Shown one piece after another: positions 1-7,952 of a stretch of 64,000 nt of DNA. This DNA comes from [Clostridium] citroniae WAL-17108. GTDB lineage: Bacteria; Bacillota; Clostridia; Lachnospirales; Lachnospiraceae. Each line of letters begins with the position of its first letter. Positions within the stretch are counted from its first letter, which is position 1. The notes beneath the pieces are model-generated. The model saw nothing but the letters and a program-made list of their open reading frames with translations, was not told where the DNA came from and did not search any database. The DNA is taken from NCBI RefSeq assembly GCF_000233455.1, contig NZ_JH376420.1, forward strand, positions 160,582-224,581, written 5' to 3'. The translations under genes and the position numbers were made by a program.

Positions 1-44
1 TAGGGACTATACTATAAAATTTTTAAAAAGCCATAAATTTTCGC

Positions 45-73
45 TTGACTTATATCGTATTCTATGTAAGAAT
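45..73 (+). promoter_or_regulatory. Probable sigma-A promoter of pyrBI
   Basis: TTGACT at 45-50 is followed by a 17-base spacer and AAGAAT at 68-73 (4 of 6 matches to TATAAT). It lies about 120 bases upstream of pyrB on the same strand. The -35 is strong and the -10 imperfect, so this is a reading by eye, not a mapped start site. Confidence 0.55.
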
Positions 74-80
74 ATGACGA

Positions 81-135
81 GGCACAAATCAGTGCCATAT
101 CTGGCAGGTTCCGGCTATCGCACTGGTAGAGTGCG
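81..135 (+). promoter_or_regulatory. Two short hairpins in the pyrBI leader
   Basis: The untranslated leader holds two stem-loops: GGCAC (81-85) with GTGCC (92-96), and CGCACT (119-124) with AGTGCG (130-135). The two share the GCAC/GTGC core, so the arms could also pair crosswise. No T-tract follows and I see no PyrR-binding consensus, so neither a classical attenuator nor a PyrR site is supported. Any regulatory role is inference. Confidence 0.35.
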
Positions 136-191
136 AAGTATTTCCCAAAACCAATTTTATTCATAAATTCATAAAGGCAAAGGAGAATCCC

Positions 192-1115
192 ATGAGACAT
201 TTATTGAATCCCTTAGACTTCTCTGTGGAAGAAATCGATGACCTTCTGGCTCTTGCAAGGGACATTGAGCAGAATCTTCCCCAGTACGCCCACGTATGCG
301 ATGGAAAAAAGCTGGCAACTCTTTTCTATGAGCCAAGTACAAGAACGCGTTTAAGTTTTGAAGCCGCTATGCTTTCACTTGGCGGTAATGTATTAGGTTT
401 TTCATCTGCTGATTCCAGTTCTGCTGCCAAGGGTGAAAGTGTTGCCGATACCATCCGCATGATTTCATGTTACGCTGATATCTGTGCGATGCGCCATCCC
501 AAAGAAGGTTCCGCATTCGTTGCAGCCCAGAAGGCCGAGATTCCGGTCATCAATGCGGGTGACGGCGGGCATCAGCATCCCACACAGACCTTAACAGATC
601 TTATGACCATCCGTTCCATGAAGGGACGCCTTGACAACCTGACCATTGGCCTTTGCGGCGATTTAAAGTTCGGCCGTACGGTACACTCTCTCATCCATGC
701 CATGGTCCGTTACCCCAACATCAAATTCATATTGATATCCCCTCCTGAACTCCGGGTTCCTGACAACATCCGCGAAGATGTTCTGATTGCAAACAATGTG
801 GAGTTTGAGGAAGTGGGCAATCTGGACGAGGCCATCGGCTGCCTGGACATCCTTTACATGACGCGTGTTCAGAAGGAGCGTTTCTTCAACGAGGAGGATT
901 ATATAAGATTAAAGGACTGCTATATCCTGGACAAGAAGAAAATGAAGCTGGCCAAGGAAGACATGTATGTACTCCATCCCCTTCCCAGGGTAAATGAAAT
1001 TTCCGTGGAAGTGGATGACGACCCAAGAGCTGCTTACTTTAAGCAGGCCCGGTACGGCGTATATGTGCGTATGGCCCTGATCATGAGATTACTGGAGGTG
1101 GAAAAGCCATGTTAA
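192..1115 (+). CDS. pyrB: Aspartate carbamoyltransferase catalytic subunit
   Basis: This enzyme catalyses the first committed step of pyrimidine synthesis, joining carbamoyl phosphate and aspartate in the cytosol. The 307-residue length is normal for the family. The carbamoyl-phosphate loop STRTR is at residues 49-53, HPTQT at 129-133, and the aspartate-domain HPLPR motif is near residue 262. The start follows an AAAGGAGA ribosome binding site. The stop overlaps the start of pyrI by seven bases, so the two chains are translationally coupled, which fits a PyrB-PyrI holoenzyme. Identification is secure. Confidence 0.98.
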   Translation: MRHLLNPLDFSVEEIDDLLALARDIEQNLPQYAHVCDGKKLATLFYEPSTRTRLSFEAAMLSLGGNVLGFSSADSSSAAKGESVADTIRMISCYADICAMRHPKEGSAFVAAQKAEIPVINAGDGGHQHPTQTLTDLMTIRSMKGRLDNLTIGLCGDLKFGRTVHSLIHAMVRYPNIKFILISPPELRVPDNIREDVLIANNVEFEEVGNLDEAIGCLDILYMTRVQKERFFNEEDYIRLKDCYILDKKKMKLAKEDMYVLHPLPRVNEISVEVDDDPRAAYFKQARYGVYVRMALIMRLLEVEKPC

Positions 1116-1537
1116 ATATCAGCGGATTAAAAGAAGGCATTGTCCTGGACCACATTGAGGCCGGAAAGAGCCTGGACATCTACTATCACCTGGGGCTGGA
1201 CAAGCTGGAGTGTCAGGTGGCGATCATCAAGAATGCCCGCAGCAACAAGATGGGCCGCAAGGACATCATCAAGATCGAAGGCGGACTGGACACCGTGGAC
1301 TTAAAGGTGCTGGGCTATATCGACCACACGATCACAGTGAACATTATCAAGAATGATAAGATCGTGGAGAAAAGAGCATTAAGGCTTCCCCACAAGATCA
1401 CCAATGTGGTCCAGTGCAAGAATCCAAGATGCATCACATCCATTGAGCAGGAACTTCCCCATATCTTCTATCTGGCCGATGAAAAGACAGAGACATACCG
1501 GTGCCAGTACTGCGAGGAGAAATACAGCGGGAATTAA
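1109..1537 (+). CDS. pyrI: Aspartate carbamoyltransferase regulatory subunit
   Basis: PyrI is the allosteric chain that binds nucleotides and, through a zinc site, holds catalytic trimers together. The 142 residues show an N-terminal nucleotide-binding half and a C-terminal zinc domain with four cysteines, spaced C-x4-C (CKNPRC) and C-x2-C (CQYC). All four ligands are present, so the subunit should be able to assemble. GGAGGTGG sits just before the ATG inside the end of pyrB. A separate PyrI suggests feedback control at enzyme level, consistent with the lack of a recognisable PyrR leader. Confidence 0.97.
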   Translation: MLNISGLKEGIVLDHIEAGKSLDIYYHLGLDKLECQVAIIKNARSNKMGRKDIIKIEGGLDTVDLKVLGYIDHTITVNIIKNDKIVEKRALRLPHKITNVVQCKNPRCITSIEQELPHIFYLADEKTETYRCQYCEEKYSGN

Positions 1538-1590
1538 TTTTTGCCCTGACATACCGGGCAAAAAAGAGGGGGGCAAAAGCCTCCCTCTTC
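1538..1590. terminator. Bidirectional terminator between pyrI and the DUF5684 gene
   Basis: Two hairpins lie between convergent genes. TTTTTGCCC (1538-1546) pairs with GGGCAAAAA (from 1556), and GAGGGGGGC (1566-1574) pairs with GCCTCCCTC (1579-1587) around an AAAA loop with one G-T pair. The second is followed by a T-rich run on the plus strand. The first has A-runs on its flank that read as U-runs on the minus strand. Confidence 0.75.
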
Positions 1591-1605
1591 TATTGTCTGA
1601 AGCAG

Positions 1606-2052
1606 CTAAATCACCGTTCTTCTTCCCTCTGGTCCGATATACTCTGAACCGTCAAAGGCAAGCACAAGGAGAAAGATGAAGTTAAGGAATACCAGCCCCA
1701 CACCAAACCAGGCGCCGTGCCCAAAGGAAACCGACAGTTTGATACAGGCAATGACCCGCATGACGACCATGCCTACGCTTGTAGCCAAAAAGACTATGAT
1801 CCCCAGTCCTCCTACATGCTGAAAAGCCACTGCTATGATGGCAAATACCGCCAGCAGGCCGAACATCTTCCCGCTCCATGTCAGCTTATATTCTATATAG
1901 GTGCTGTAAACAGGGATCAATGCCTTCCAGCCGGCTTCCCCTGCCTTTTTAAATATCATCCAGTACGCAAGGATACAGAGTAAAACCACGACCGTGGCCA
2001 CGGCATACTTAACCATCTTCAGGCTCAAAAGCAGCATTGCCAATTCTTCCAT
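1606..2052 (-). CDS. DUF5684-type small membrane protein
   Basis: This is a 148-residue protein with about four hydrophobic segments (near residues 8-30, 60-80, 82-105 and 115-137). The segment WKALIPVYSTYIEYKLTW after the first helix and the C-terminal GSEYIGPEG are, from memory, typical of the DUF5684 family of clostridia. The function is unknown. The start is preceded by CGGAGGAAATTCAA. It lies 60 bases after the VOC gene and ends at the terminator shared with pyrI. A short CGTGTT/AACACG hairpin (2071-2097) sits in its leader. Confidence 0.7.
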   Translation of the reverse strand: MEELAMLLLSLKMVKYAVATVVVLLCILAYWMIFKKAGEAGWKALIPVYSTYIEYKLTWSGKMFGLLAVFAIIAVAFQHVGGLGIIVFLATSVGMVVMRVIACIKLSVSFGHGAWFGVGLVFLNFIFLLVLAFDGSEYIGPEGRRTVI

Positions 2053-2112
2053 TTGAATTTCCTCCGGGAGCGTGTTTGGGACACGGGATCCAACACGTCT
2101 TCATGTACCATA

Positions 2113-2481
2113 TTATCTCTTTGCAGGGACGATCTCCACCCAGTAGCCATCCGGATCCGCGATAAAATAAATGCCCATGCCCGGGTTCTCATAGCAGATA
2201 CAGCCCATCTCTTCATGATGCTTGTGGATCTCATCAAATTCGTCTACGTGAAACGCCAGATGGAACTCGCATTCTCCCAGGTTATAAGGCTCTTTCCTAT
2301 CCCTTAACCAGGTCAGCTCCAGGTTAAATCCCGTTACCCCATCCCCCAGATACACCAGTTTAAAGGAACCATCATCCGCATTCTTTTCCCTCACCGGCTC
2401 AAGTCCCAGGGCCTCTTTGTAAAATGCAAGGCTTTTTTCCAGATCCAGAACATTAAAGTTAAAATGGTTAAATGTAATCAT
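2113..2481 (-). CDS. VOC-family (glyoxalase/bleomycin-resistance fold) protein
   Basis: This 122-residue protein has a single vicinal-oxygen-chelate unit. The N-terminal half shows NHFNFNVLDLEKSLAFY with a metal-ligand-type histidine at residue 6, and the end shows DPDGYWVEIVP with the usual glutamate ligand. A central ECEFHLAFHV supplies another histidine. The layout resembles glyoxalase I (lactoylglutathione lyase), but VOC proteins have many substrates and nothing nearby fixes one. It sits between serS and the DUF5684 gene on the same strand. Confidence 0.8.
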   Translation of the reverse strand: MITFNHFNFNVLDLEKSLAFYKEALGLEPVREKNADDGSFKLVYLGDGVTGFNLELTWLRDRKEPYNLGECEFHLAFHVDEFDEIHKHHEEMGCICYENPGMGIYFIADPDGYWVEIVPAKR

Positions 2482-2525
2482 ACCGCACTCTCCTTCTCTT
2501 TTATTATAGATCTATTATAAAAGGA

Positions 2526-2555
2526 ACTGGCCTGCATAACAACATGCAAACCAGT
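2526..2555 (-). terminator. Terminator of serS
   Basis: On the minus strand a 12-base stem (2544-2555 with 2526-2537, two G-U pairs, six-base loop) is followed by TCCTTTTAT. It lies about 30 bases past the serS stop codon and before the VOC gene. Confidence 0.65.
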
Positions 2556-2585
2556 CTTTTTAAAATTGATGCAGGTTTCAAGACC

Positions 2586-3875
2586 TTACTTCACAGGAAC
2601 CATGACTTCCATTCCGCCCATATATGGACGAAGTACTTCCGGAATCTTCACGCTGCCGTCAGCCTGCAGGTTGTTCTCCAAAAAAGCAATGAGCATACGC
2701 GGAGGGGCAACCACGGTATTATTCAGGGTGTGGGCCAGATATTTGCTTCCATCCTCGCCCTGGACACGGATCTTTAAGCGGCGGGCCTGAGCATCTCCCA
2801 GATTAGAACAGCTTCCCACCTCAAAGTACTTCTTCTGTCTTGGGGACCATGCCTCCACATCCACGGACTTGACCTTCAGGTCGGCCAGGTCACCGGAGCA
2901 GCATTCCAATGTACGCACCGGAATATCCAGGGAGCGGAACAGATCCACAGTATTCTGCCACAGCCTGTCATACCACATGGGGCTTTCCTCAGGCTTGCAC
3001 ACAACGATCATCTCCTGCTTCTCAAATTGGTGGATCCTGTAAACACCCCTCTCCTCAATGCCGTGGGCGCCCTTCTCCTTGCGGAAACACGGGGAATAGC
3101 TGGTCAGTGTCTGAGGCAGCTGCTCCTCGGGGGTGATGGTGTCAATAAATTTACCGATCATGGAATGTTCACTGGTGCCGATCAGATACAGGTCCTCTCC
3201 CTCTATCTTGTACATCATGGCATCCATCTCCGCAAAACTCATCACGCCTGTGACAACATTGCTGCGGATCATGAAAGGAGGCACACAGTAGGTAAAGCCG
3301 CGGTTGATCATGAAATCCCTGGCATAGGAGATCACAGAGGAGTGCAGCCTTGCAATGTCACCCATGAGATAATAGAACCCATTACCGGCCACCCTTCTTG
3401 CAGCGTCCAGATCGATTCCGTTAAAGCGCTCCATGATCTCCGTATGGTAAGGGATCTCAAAATCCGGAACCACAGGCTCGCCAAAACGCTCCACCTCCAC
3501 GTTCTCACTGTCATCCTTGCCAATGGGAACGCTGGGATCTATGATATTGGGGATCGTCATCATGATCTTTAAAATCTGCTCAGACAGTTCCCCCTCTTTT
3601 GTCTCCAATTCGGCCAGCCGCTCAGAGTTGGCGCTTACCTGTGCCTTGACAGCCTCGGCCTCCTCCTTCTTTCCCTGGCCCATAAGTTTACCGATCTCCT
3701 TGGAAAGCTTGTTGCGGCTGGCGCGAAGGTCATCCGCCTCCTTCTGGGCACTGCGGAACTCTGCATCCAGAGCGATCACTTCGTCCACCAGAGGCAGCTT
3801 GCTGTCCTGGAATTTATTCTTAATGTTCTGTCTGACAATGTCCGGGTTTTCTCTTACAAACCTTAAATCTAACAT
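2586..3875 (-). CDS. serS: Seryl-tRNA synthetase
   Basis: This enzyme charges tRNA-Ser. The 429-residue product begins MLDLRFVRENPDIVRQN. The coiled-coil tRNA-binding arm spans about residues 25-105. The class II core follows, with GTSEHSMI, an FRKEKGAHG motif-2 loop, a VGSCSNLGDAQARR segment and motif 3 as NNTVVAPPRMLIAFLENN. That motif-3 wording differs from the common GLAVGRT form but keeps the catalytic arginine. I moved the start 14 codons inward to the ATG behind CCAGGAGGAATACC. There is no T-box leader upstream, although many clostridial synthetase genes have one. Confidence 0.97.
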   Translation of the reverse strand: MLDLRFVRENPDIVRQNIKNKFQDSKLPLVDEVIALDAEFRSAQKEADDLRASRNKLSKEIGKLMGQGKKEEAEAVKAQVSANSERLAELETKEGELSEQILKIMMTIPNIIDPSVPIGKDDSENVEVERFGEPVVPDFEIPYHTEIMERFNGIDLDAARRVAGNGFYYLMGDIARLHSSVISYARDFMINRGFTYCVPPFMIRSNVVTGVMSFAEMDAMMYKIEGEDLYLIGTSEHSMIGKFIDTITPEEQLPQTLTSYSPCFRKEKGAHGIEERGVYRIHQFEKQEMIVVCKPEESPMWYDRLWQNTVDLFRSLDIPVRTLECCSGDLADLKVKSVDVEAWSPRQKKYFEVGSCSNLGDAQARRLKIRVQGEDGSKYLAHTLNNTVVAPPRMLIAFLENNLQADGSVKIPEVLRPYMGGMEVMVPVK

Positions 3876-4077
3876 GGTATTCCTCCTGGATTTCCTTGAT
3901 GTAATCACCTGTCCCACAGGGTACTTGGATGCGCACCGGACAGGTATTCCTGTACTGTTAAAGAGTATATAACATTTTACCAGGAAATAAAAGCCCTATT
4001 TTTCTGTTTTTCCGGCCGGTACCACAGTTTACTGCCTTGGGCATACTGTTTTCACGCGGCGCCTCTCTTCTATTTCT

Positions 4078-4926
4078 TTATCCCTGGTGGACCGCCCGGA
4101 CCAGCACATCCAGCAGTTCCTCAAAACACACGCCGTTTGCCGCAGGGATGTCCAGTTCCTCGGAACGCCTGATACATTTTTTTACAAAGGATGCGGCCAG
4201 GCGGACCCCCTCTTCCAGATCCCATCCCCTGACAGCGGCAGCGGCCACCACAGAGGAGAACACATCCCCTGTGCCGGGGCGCTCCTGCCCTACGCGGATG
4301 GTTTTAGGAAATGTGACTTCACGCCTTCCCTCCGCCACCACGTTCACAAGATACCCGCCCTGGTTCACGCCGGTTATGACCACGGACTCCGGCCCCATGG
4401 CCTGGATGTCCGCCGCCATGGTCTTAAGTTCCTCCCTGGTCCATCCCTTTTTTCTAAAGGGTCTTCCGGTGAGGATACATGCCTCGGTCAGGTTGGGGGT
4501 TACAATATCGCCCATGGAAACAAGGTCCTTCATCCGTCTGCACATGGATGGGGTAAAGGTGGCATAGGTCTGACCGTGATCCCCCATGATGGGGTCTATG
4601 ATCACCCTGGTCTCCTCCCCTCCAAACTTCCGGATCATATCCATTACAATGGCGATCTGGGCTTCGGATCCCAGAAATCCGCTGACGATCCCGTCAAAGG
4701 ACAGATCCAGTTCTTTCCATTTTTCTATATAGGATGGCATTTTCTCCGTGTAATCATCGAAAAAATACACAGGAAACCCTGTGTGATTGGAAAGGATGGA
4801 GGTGGGAACGGGACAGCACTGCACTTTCATGGCAGATATAATGGGAATAGCCACTGTCAGTGAACAGCGGCCATATCCCGATAAATCATTGATCATAGCT
4901 ATTTTTTTTTGACGGTATTCACTCAT
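4078..4926 (-). CDS. pdxY: Pyridoxamine kinase (PdxY-like, ribokinase fold)
   Basis: This enzyme phosphorylates pyridoxal, pyridoxamine or pyridoxine in vitamin B6 salvage. The 282-residue protein starts MSEYRQKK behind an AGGAGA site; the reading frame extends 18 codons further but without a better start. NDLSGYGRCSL near the N-terminus, GDIVTPNLTEA in the middle and the anion-hole motif GTGD with its catalytic aspartate are all visible. An ECF S component lies 59 bases upstream in the same direction, which supports a B6 salvage pair. Substrate preference among the B6 vitamers is not decided by the sequence. Confidence 0.9.
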   Translation of the reverse strand: MSEYRQKKIAMINDLSGYGRCSLTVAIPIISAMKVQCCPVPTSILSNHTGFPVYFFDDYTEKMPSYIEKWKELDLSFDGIVSGFLGSEAQIAIVMDMIRKFGGEETRVIIDPIMGDHGQTYATFTPSMCRRMKDLVSMGDIVTPNLTEACILTGRPFRKKGWTREELKTMAADIQAMGPESVVITGVNQGGYLVNVVAEGRREVTFPKTIRVGQERPGTGDVFSSVVAAAAVRGWDLEEGVRLAASFVKKCIRRSEELDIPAANGVCFEELLDVLVRAVHQG

Positions 4927-4985
4927 GTTATTCTCCTGTCTTATGGAAGCTGCTTCATTCCTGTCCGTTGGCAGGCACAAAGGTC

Positions 4986-5606
4986 CTACCGGAGCCGTTC
5001 AAACAGGCCTGCCCACTTGAGGGCGCTGCGCAGTGGCATGTATATGGCTGCCGCCGCAATGGTGGAGGTCACCGCATTGATGGAGGATGCGGTGACGTTC
5101 CAGGCCAGTGTGAGCTGTGCCGCAGGCTTACCCAAGATCAGCAGCTTATAATAATACCCCACCAGCGGGTCAAATATCACATTAAACAACAGTCCGCACA
5201 CAGAGGCTGCCACAACAAAACGGAAGATCCGCTTCTTATCACCGGTCTCGTTGATCTTTCCGATCCAGTGCGCCACCAGGCCGGTGATCAGGCCGATACA
5301 CAGCTTCAGGATAAATGTCTTAGGCGCATACACCACATACACCGGATCAAACAGATCCCCAATGGTCATCCCGATCGCGCCTCCCAGGCCGCCGTACAGT
5401 CCGCCCATAATCAAGGCGCCCAATACGCAGACCGCGTTTCCCAGGTGGATGGATGTGGCATCTCCTCCCGGAAGGGTGATCTTGATCTGCAAAAAGGTAA
5501 ACACCACATAGGATAATGCGGCAAACAACCCGGTAAGGGCCACTTTGTATAAATGATTTGATTCCTCTCCCGCATAGCCGGCAGTTGTAACCTGATTTGT
5601 CTTCAT
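4986..5606 (-). CDS. ECF transporter S component, probably for vitamin B6 (PdxU-like)
   Basis: This is a 206-residue membrane protein with about six hydrophobic segments, starting after a 20-residue cytosolic lead. The Gly/Ala-rich helices (for example ALSYVVFTFLQI and GALIMGGLYGGLGG) and the GDLFDPVYVV turn are typical of substrate-binding S components of energy-coupling-factor importers. The ATPases and T component are not in the window, so it should use a shared ECF module encoded elsewhere (group II). The pyridoxamine kinase directly downstream suggests pyridoxine or pyridoxamine as cargo; that is inference from context. Confidence 0.75.
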   Translation of the reverse strand: MKTNQVTTAGYAGEESNHLYKVALTGLFAALSYVVFTFLQIKITLPGGDATSIHLGNAVCVLGALIMGGLYGGLGGAIGMTIGDLFDPVYVVYAPKTFILKLCIGLITGLVAHWIGKINETGDKKRIFRFVVAASVCGLLFNVIFDPLVGYYYKLLILGKPAAQLTLAWNVTASSINAVTSTIAAAAIYMPLRSALKWAGLFERLR

Positions 5607-5749
5607 ACTCTCTCACTCCTTGTACCCCAAAGGGGTTATTTCATGATCCTGCCCTATCTTATCACCGAAGTGGAGTGTTTAAAATATCCAGTTTTATTGA
5701 ATTTAACCAGGCCAGTCACCAGACGGAACCGCAGAAGGCCGCCAGCCGG

Positions 5750-6400
5750 TCAGTCGTGGGATTCCACCACAATCAGAACGCCGTCTGTAAATGTGATGCC
5801 GCCTTCCTCCCCCTCCAGCTCATTGCTGATACACAGGCTGGTCCCGATCTCAATATCCTTTAAATAAAGCGGATACTTAAATCCGGTAAGGGTAATCCCG
5901 TTTACTTGTTCCGTCAAAGGCAGGAAGGAAATATACTTCCCCCACAGTTCACTGCTCCGGAAGGTATGTTCCCCGTCAATGAGGTACATCCTGTTCTGCC
6001 GGTCCAGGATATATGCCTCGATTCCCTTTTGCAGGCAGGGGTATAAAAGGTGGAGGTTCCCCAGCATGTGATCCATACGCCCGCCTGTGGCTCCCAGGAT
6101 CACGATCTGGGTACAGCCAATGGCCTGGGCTTTGAGAAGGGCCAGTTCCGTATCGGTCTCATCCTTCTCAGGCTGGTGGGTATCCCAGATGATATGCTCC
6201 CGGCTTCTGTAGTATTCCAGGATCTCAGGCTTTACCGTGTCAAAATCCCCCACGATCATATCCGGTTCCAGGCCCAGCGCCTTCACCGCCTCCAGCCCGG
6301 CATCCACAGCTATGACCTTATCAAAAACTTCCTGTTCTAAAAAACAACCGGCAAAAGACAGATCCAGCTTGCCGCCGGTGACAATCAGACATCGCTTCAT
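5750..6400 (-). CDS. thiN: Thiamine diphosphokinase
   Basis: This enzyme transfers pyrophosphate from ATP to thiamine to make the cofactor TPP. The 216 residues carry the family signatures: VDAGLEAVKALGLEPDMIVGDFDT near residues 33-56, DETDTELALL near residue 80, and GATGGRMDHMLGNLHLL near 103. The C-terminal half is the beta-sandwich thiamine-binding domain. The start overlaps the rpe stop by four bases (ATGA), so the two are coupled. It is the last gene of the priA unit. Confidence 0.95.
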   Translation of the reverse strand: MKRCLIVTGGKLDLSFAGCFLEQEVFDKVIAVDAGLEAVKALGLEPDMIVGDFDTVKPEILEYYRSREHIIWDTHQPEKDETDTELALLKAQAIGCTQIVILGATGGRMDHMLGNLHLLYPCLQKGIEAYILDRQNRMYLIDGEHTFRSSELWGKYISFLPLTEQVNGITLTGFKYPLYLKDIEIGTSLCISNELEGEEGGITFTDGVLIVVESHD

Positions 6401-7062
6401 GACTCATATCCTTTAAATATCTCTATAAATTCTTTTGTCTTTGCAGCAGCGTCCCCGCCAAACACAGCGGAACCTGCCACGAATACGTTGGCTCCCGCTT
6501 CCATGATCCCCCGCACATTGGCTGCGCTGACTCCTCCGTCCACCTGGATGTCGGTCTTCAGCCCCAAACGGTTAATTCTTTCCCGAAGGGAACGCACCTT
6601 GTCCAGCGTGTAGGGAATGAATTTCTGCCCGCCGAATCCCGGGTTCACGGTCATGATCAGCACCATATCCAGCTGATCCAGGACACAGTCCAGCACATGG
6701 ATGGGCGTTGCCGGGTTCAGGGCAACTCCCGCCCTGCACCCCTGCTCCCTGATCTGGTTCACCACCCGGTCAAGATGGGTGCAGGCTTCTGCATGGACCG
6801 TGATAATGTCCGCGCCGCAGGCCTTCATGTCCGCCACGTATCTGCCCGGGTCTTCCACCATCATATGCACGTCAAACACCGCCTCTGTACAGGGGCGCAG
6901 GCTTTTGAGCACAGGCATTCCAAAGGATATGCTGGGCACAAAGGCCCCGTCCATCACATCCAGATGGATGTATTCCGCTCCTGCCTGAGCCACTGTGGAC
7001 ACCTCCAGGCCAAGATTGCAAAAATCCGCCGCCAGAATCGATGGCGCTAATTTATAGTACAT
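6397..7062 (-). CDS. rpe: Ribulose-phosphate 3-epimerase
   Basis: This enzyme interconverts ribulose 5-phosphate and xylulose 5-phosphate in the pentose phosphate pathway. It is a 221-residue TIM barrel. HLDVMDGAFVPSISFG near residue 33 carries the metal-binding His/Asp, VHMMVEDP near 65 the second ligand set, MTVNPGFGGQKF near 140 the flexible loop, and VDGGVS near 175 the phosphate-binding end. It starts two bases after rsgA and overlaps thiN. Confidence 0.97.
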   Translation of the reverse strand: MYYKLAPSILAADFCNLGLEVSTVAQAGAEYIHLDVMDGAFVPSISFGMPVLKSLRPCTEAVFDVHMMVEDPGRYVADMKACGADIITVHAEACTHLDRVVNQIREQGCRAGVALNPATPIHVLDCVLDQLDMVLIMTVNPGFGGQKFIPYTLDKVRSLRERINRLGLKTDIQVDGGVSAANVRGIMEAGANVFVAGSAVFGGDAAAKTKEFIEIFKGYES

Positions 7063-7064
7063 GA

Positions 7065-7943
7065 TCAGTACCTCCTCTTATTCTTCAGTTCTTCATACAT
7101 TAAGAGATAATTGTCATACCTGCTTTGGCTGAGGCCGCCTGCTTTCAGCGCTTCCTTTACGCCGCACACCCTTTCGCCCACATGGACACAGCCAAGAAAC
7201 TTACAGCCATCCTCATAGCCTGAAAACTCAGGGAAATAATCCTTCAGATCCCCGGCCTCCAGATCAGGCGTGAACATGGAGCTGAATCCAGGGGTATCCA
7301 TCATGTACGTATCCTCCTCCACATAAAACAATTCGCAGTGGCGGGTGGTATGCTTTCCCCTCTCGATCTTCTGGCTGATATCACCTGTCTCCATAGCCGC
7401 ACACGGCTGGATACAATTGGTCAGTGAGGATTTTCCCACGCCAGAAGGTCCGGCCAGCACCGTGGTTTTTCCTCTGAGGATTTTTCTCACCTGTTCCAGG
7501 CCGGTCTCCTCATAGGTGCTGATAAAAGCCACCCGGTATCCGGCCGTTTCATAGATCTTCCTGTAAGTCTCCACCAGGTCCTCATCCCCCAGATCCACCT
7601 TGTTAAAACATATGATCACAGGTACTTCCTGGATCCCCATCATCACCAAAAACCGGTCCAGCAGGTTCAGGTTGGGGGCGGGATGGGTCAGGGCAAATAC
7701 CACCAGCGCCTGGTCCACATTGGCCGCAGCCGGGCGCACCAGCGCATTGGACCGGGGAAGGATCACGTCAATATTGCCCTCCCCCGCCTCCTGGTCCAGC
7801 ACGGAAAATTCCACATTATCTCCTACCAGGGGCTTGATCTTCCTATTGCGGAACACGCCCTTGGCCTTACACTCATAAATCCGGTCCTTACCATTGTGTA
7901 CATAGTAAAAACCGGCAATTCCCTTAATGATCTTACCTGTCAT
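7065..7943 (-). CDS. rsgA: Ribosome small-subunit-dependent GTPase A
   Basis: RsgA is a circularly permuted GTPase that acts in late 30S ribosome maturation. The 292-residue protein has an N-terminal OB-like domain (1-65), then the permuted G motifs: NKVDLGDE (G4) comes before GPSGVGKSSL (G1) and DTPGFSS (G3). The C-terminal zinc-binding domain shows C-x4-C-x-H-x5-C in CKFLGCVHVGERVC. It follows prkC by nine bases; the B. subtilis order prpC-prkC-rsgA (cpgA)-rpe-thiN is the same. Confidence 0.97.
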   Translation of the reverse strand: MTGKIIKGIAGFYYVHNGKDRIYECKAKGVFRNRKIKPLVGDNVEFSVLDQEAGEGNIDVILPRSNALVRPAAANVDQALVVFALTHPAPNLNLLDRFLVMMGIQEVPVIICFNKVDLGDEDLVETYRKIYETAGYRVAFISTYEETGLEQVRKILRGKTTVLAGPSGVGKSSLTNCIQPCAAMETGDISQKIERGKHTTRHCELFYVEEDTYMMDTPGFSSMFTPDLEAGDLKDYFPEFSGYEDGCKFLGCVHVGERVCGVKEALKAGGLSQSRYDNYLLMYEELKNKRRY

Positions 7944-7952
7944 ACACTCCTC

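Noticed and set aside
1..191. PyrR binding site or known riboswitch in the pyrB leader
   Set aside because: No PyrR consensus and no cyclic-di-GMP or folate riboswitch core could be read; only short hairpins are visible.
3876..4077. T-box leader in front of serS
   Set aside because: The specifier stem and the conserved T-box sequence are not present in the 200-base gap.
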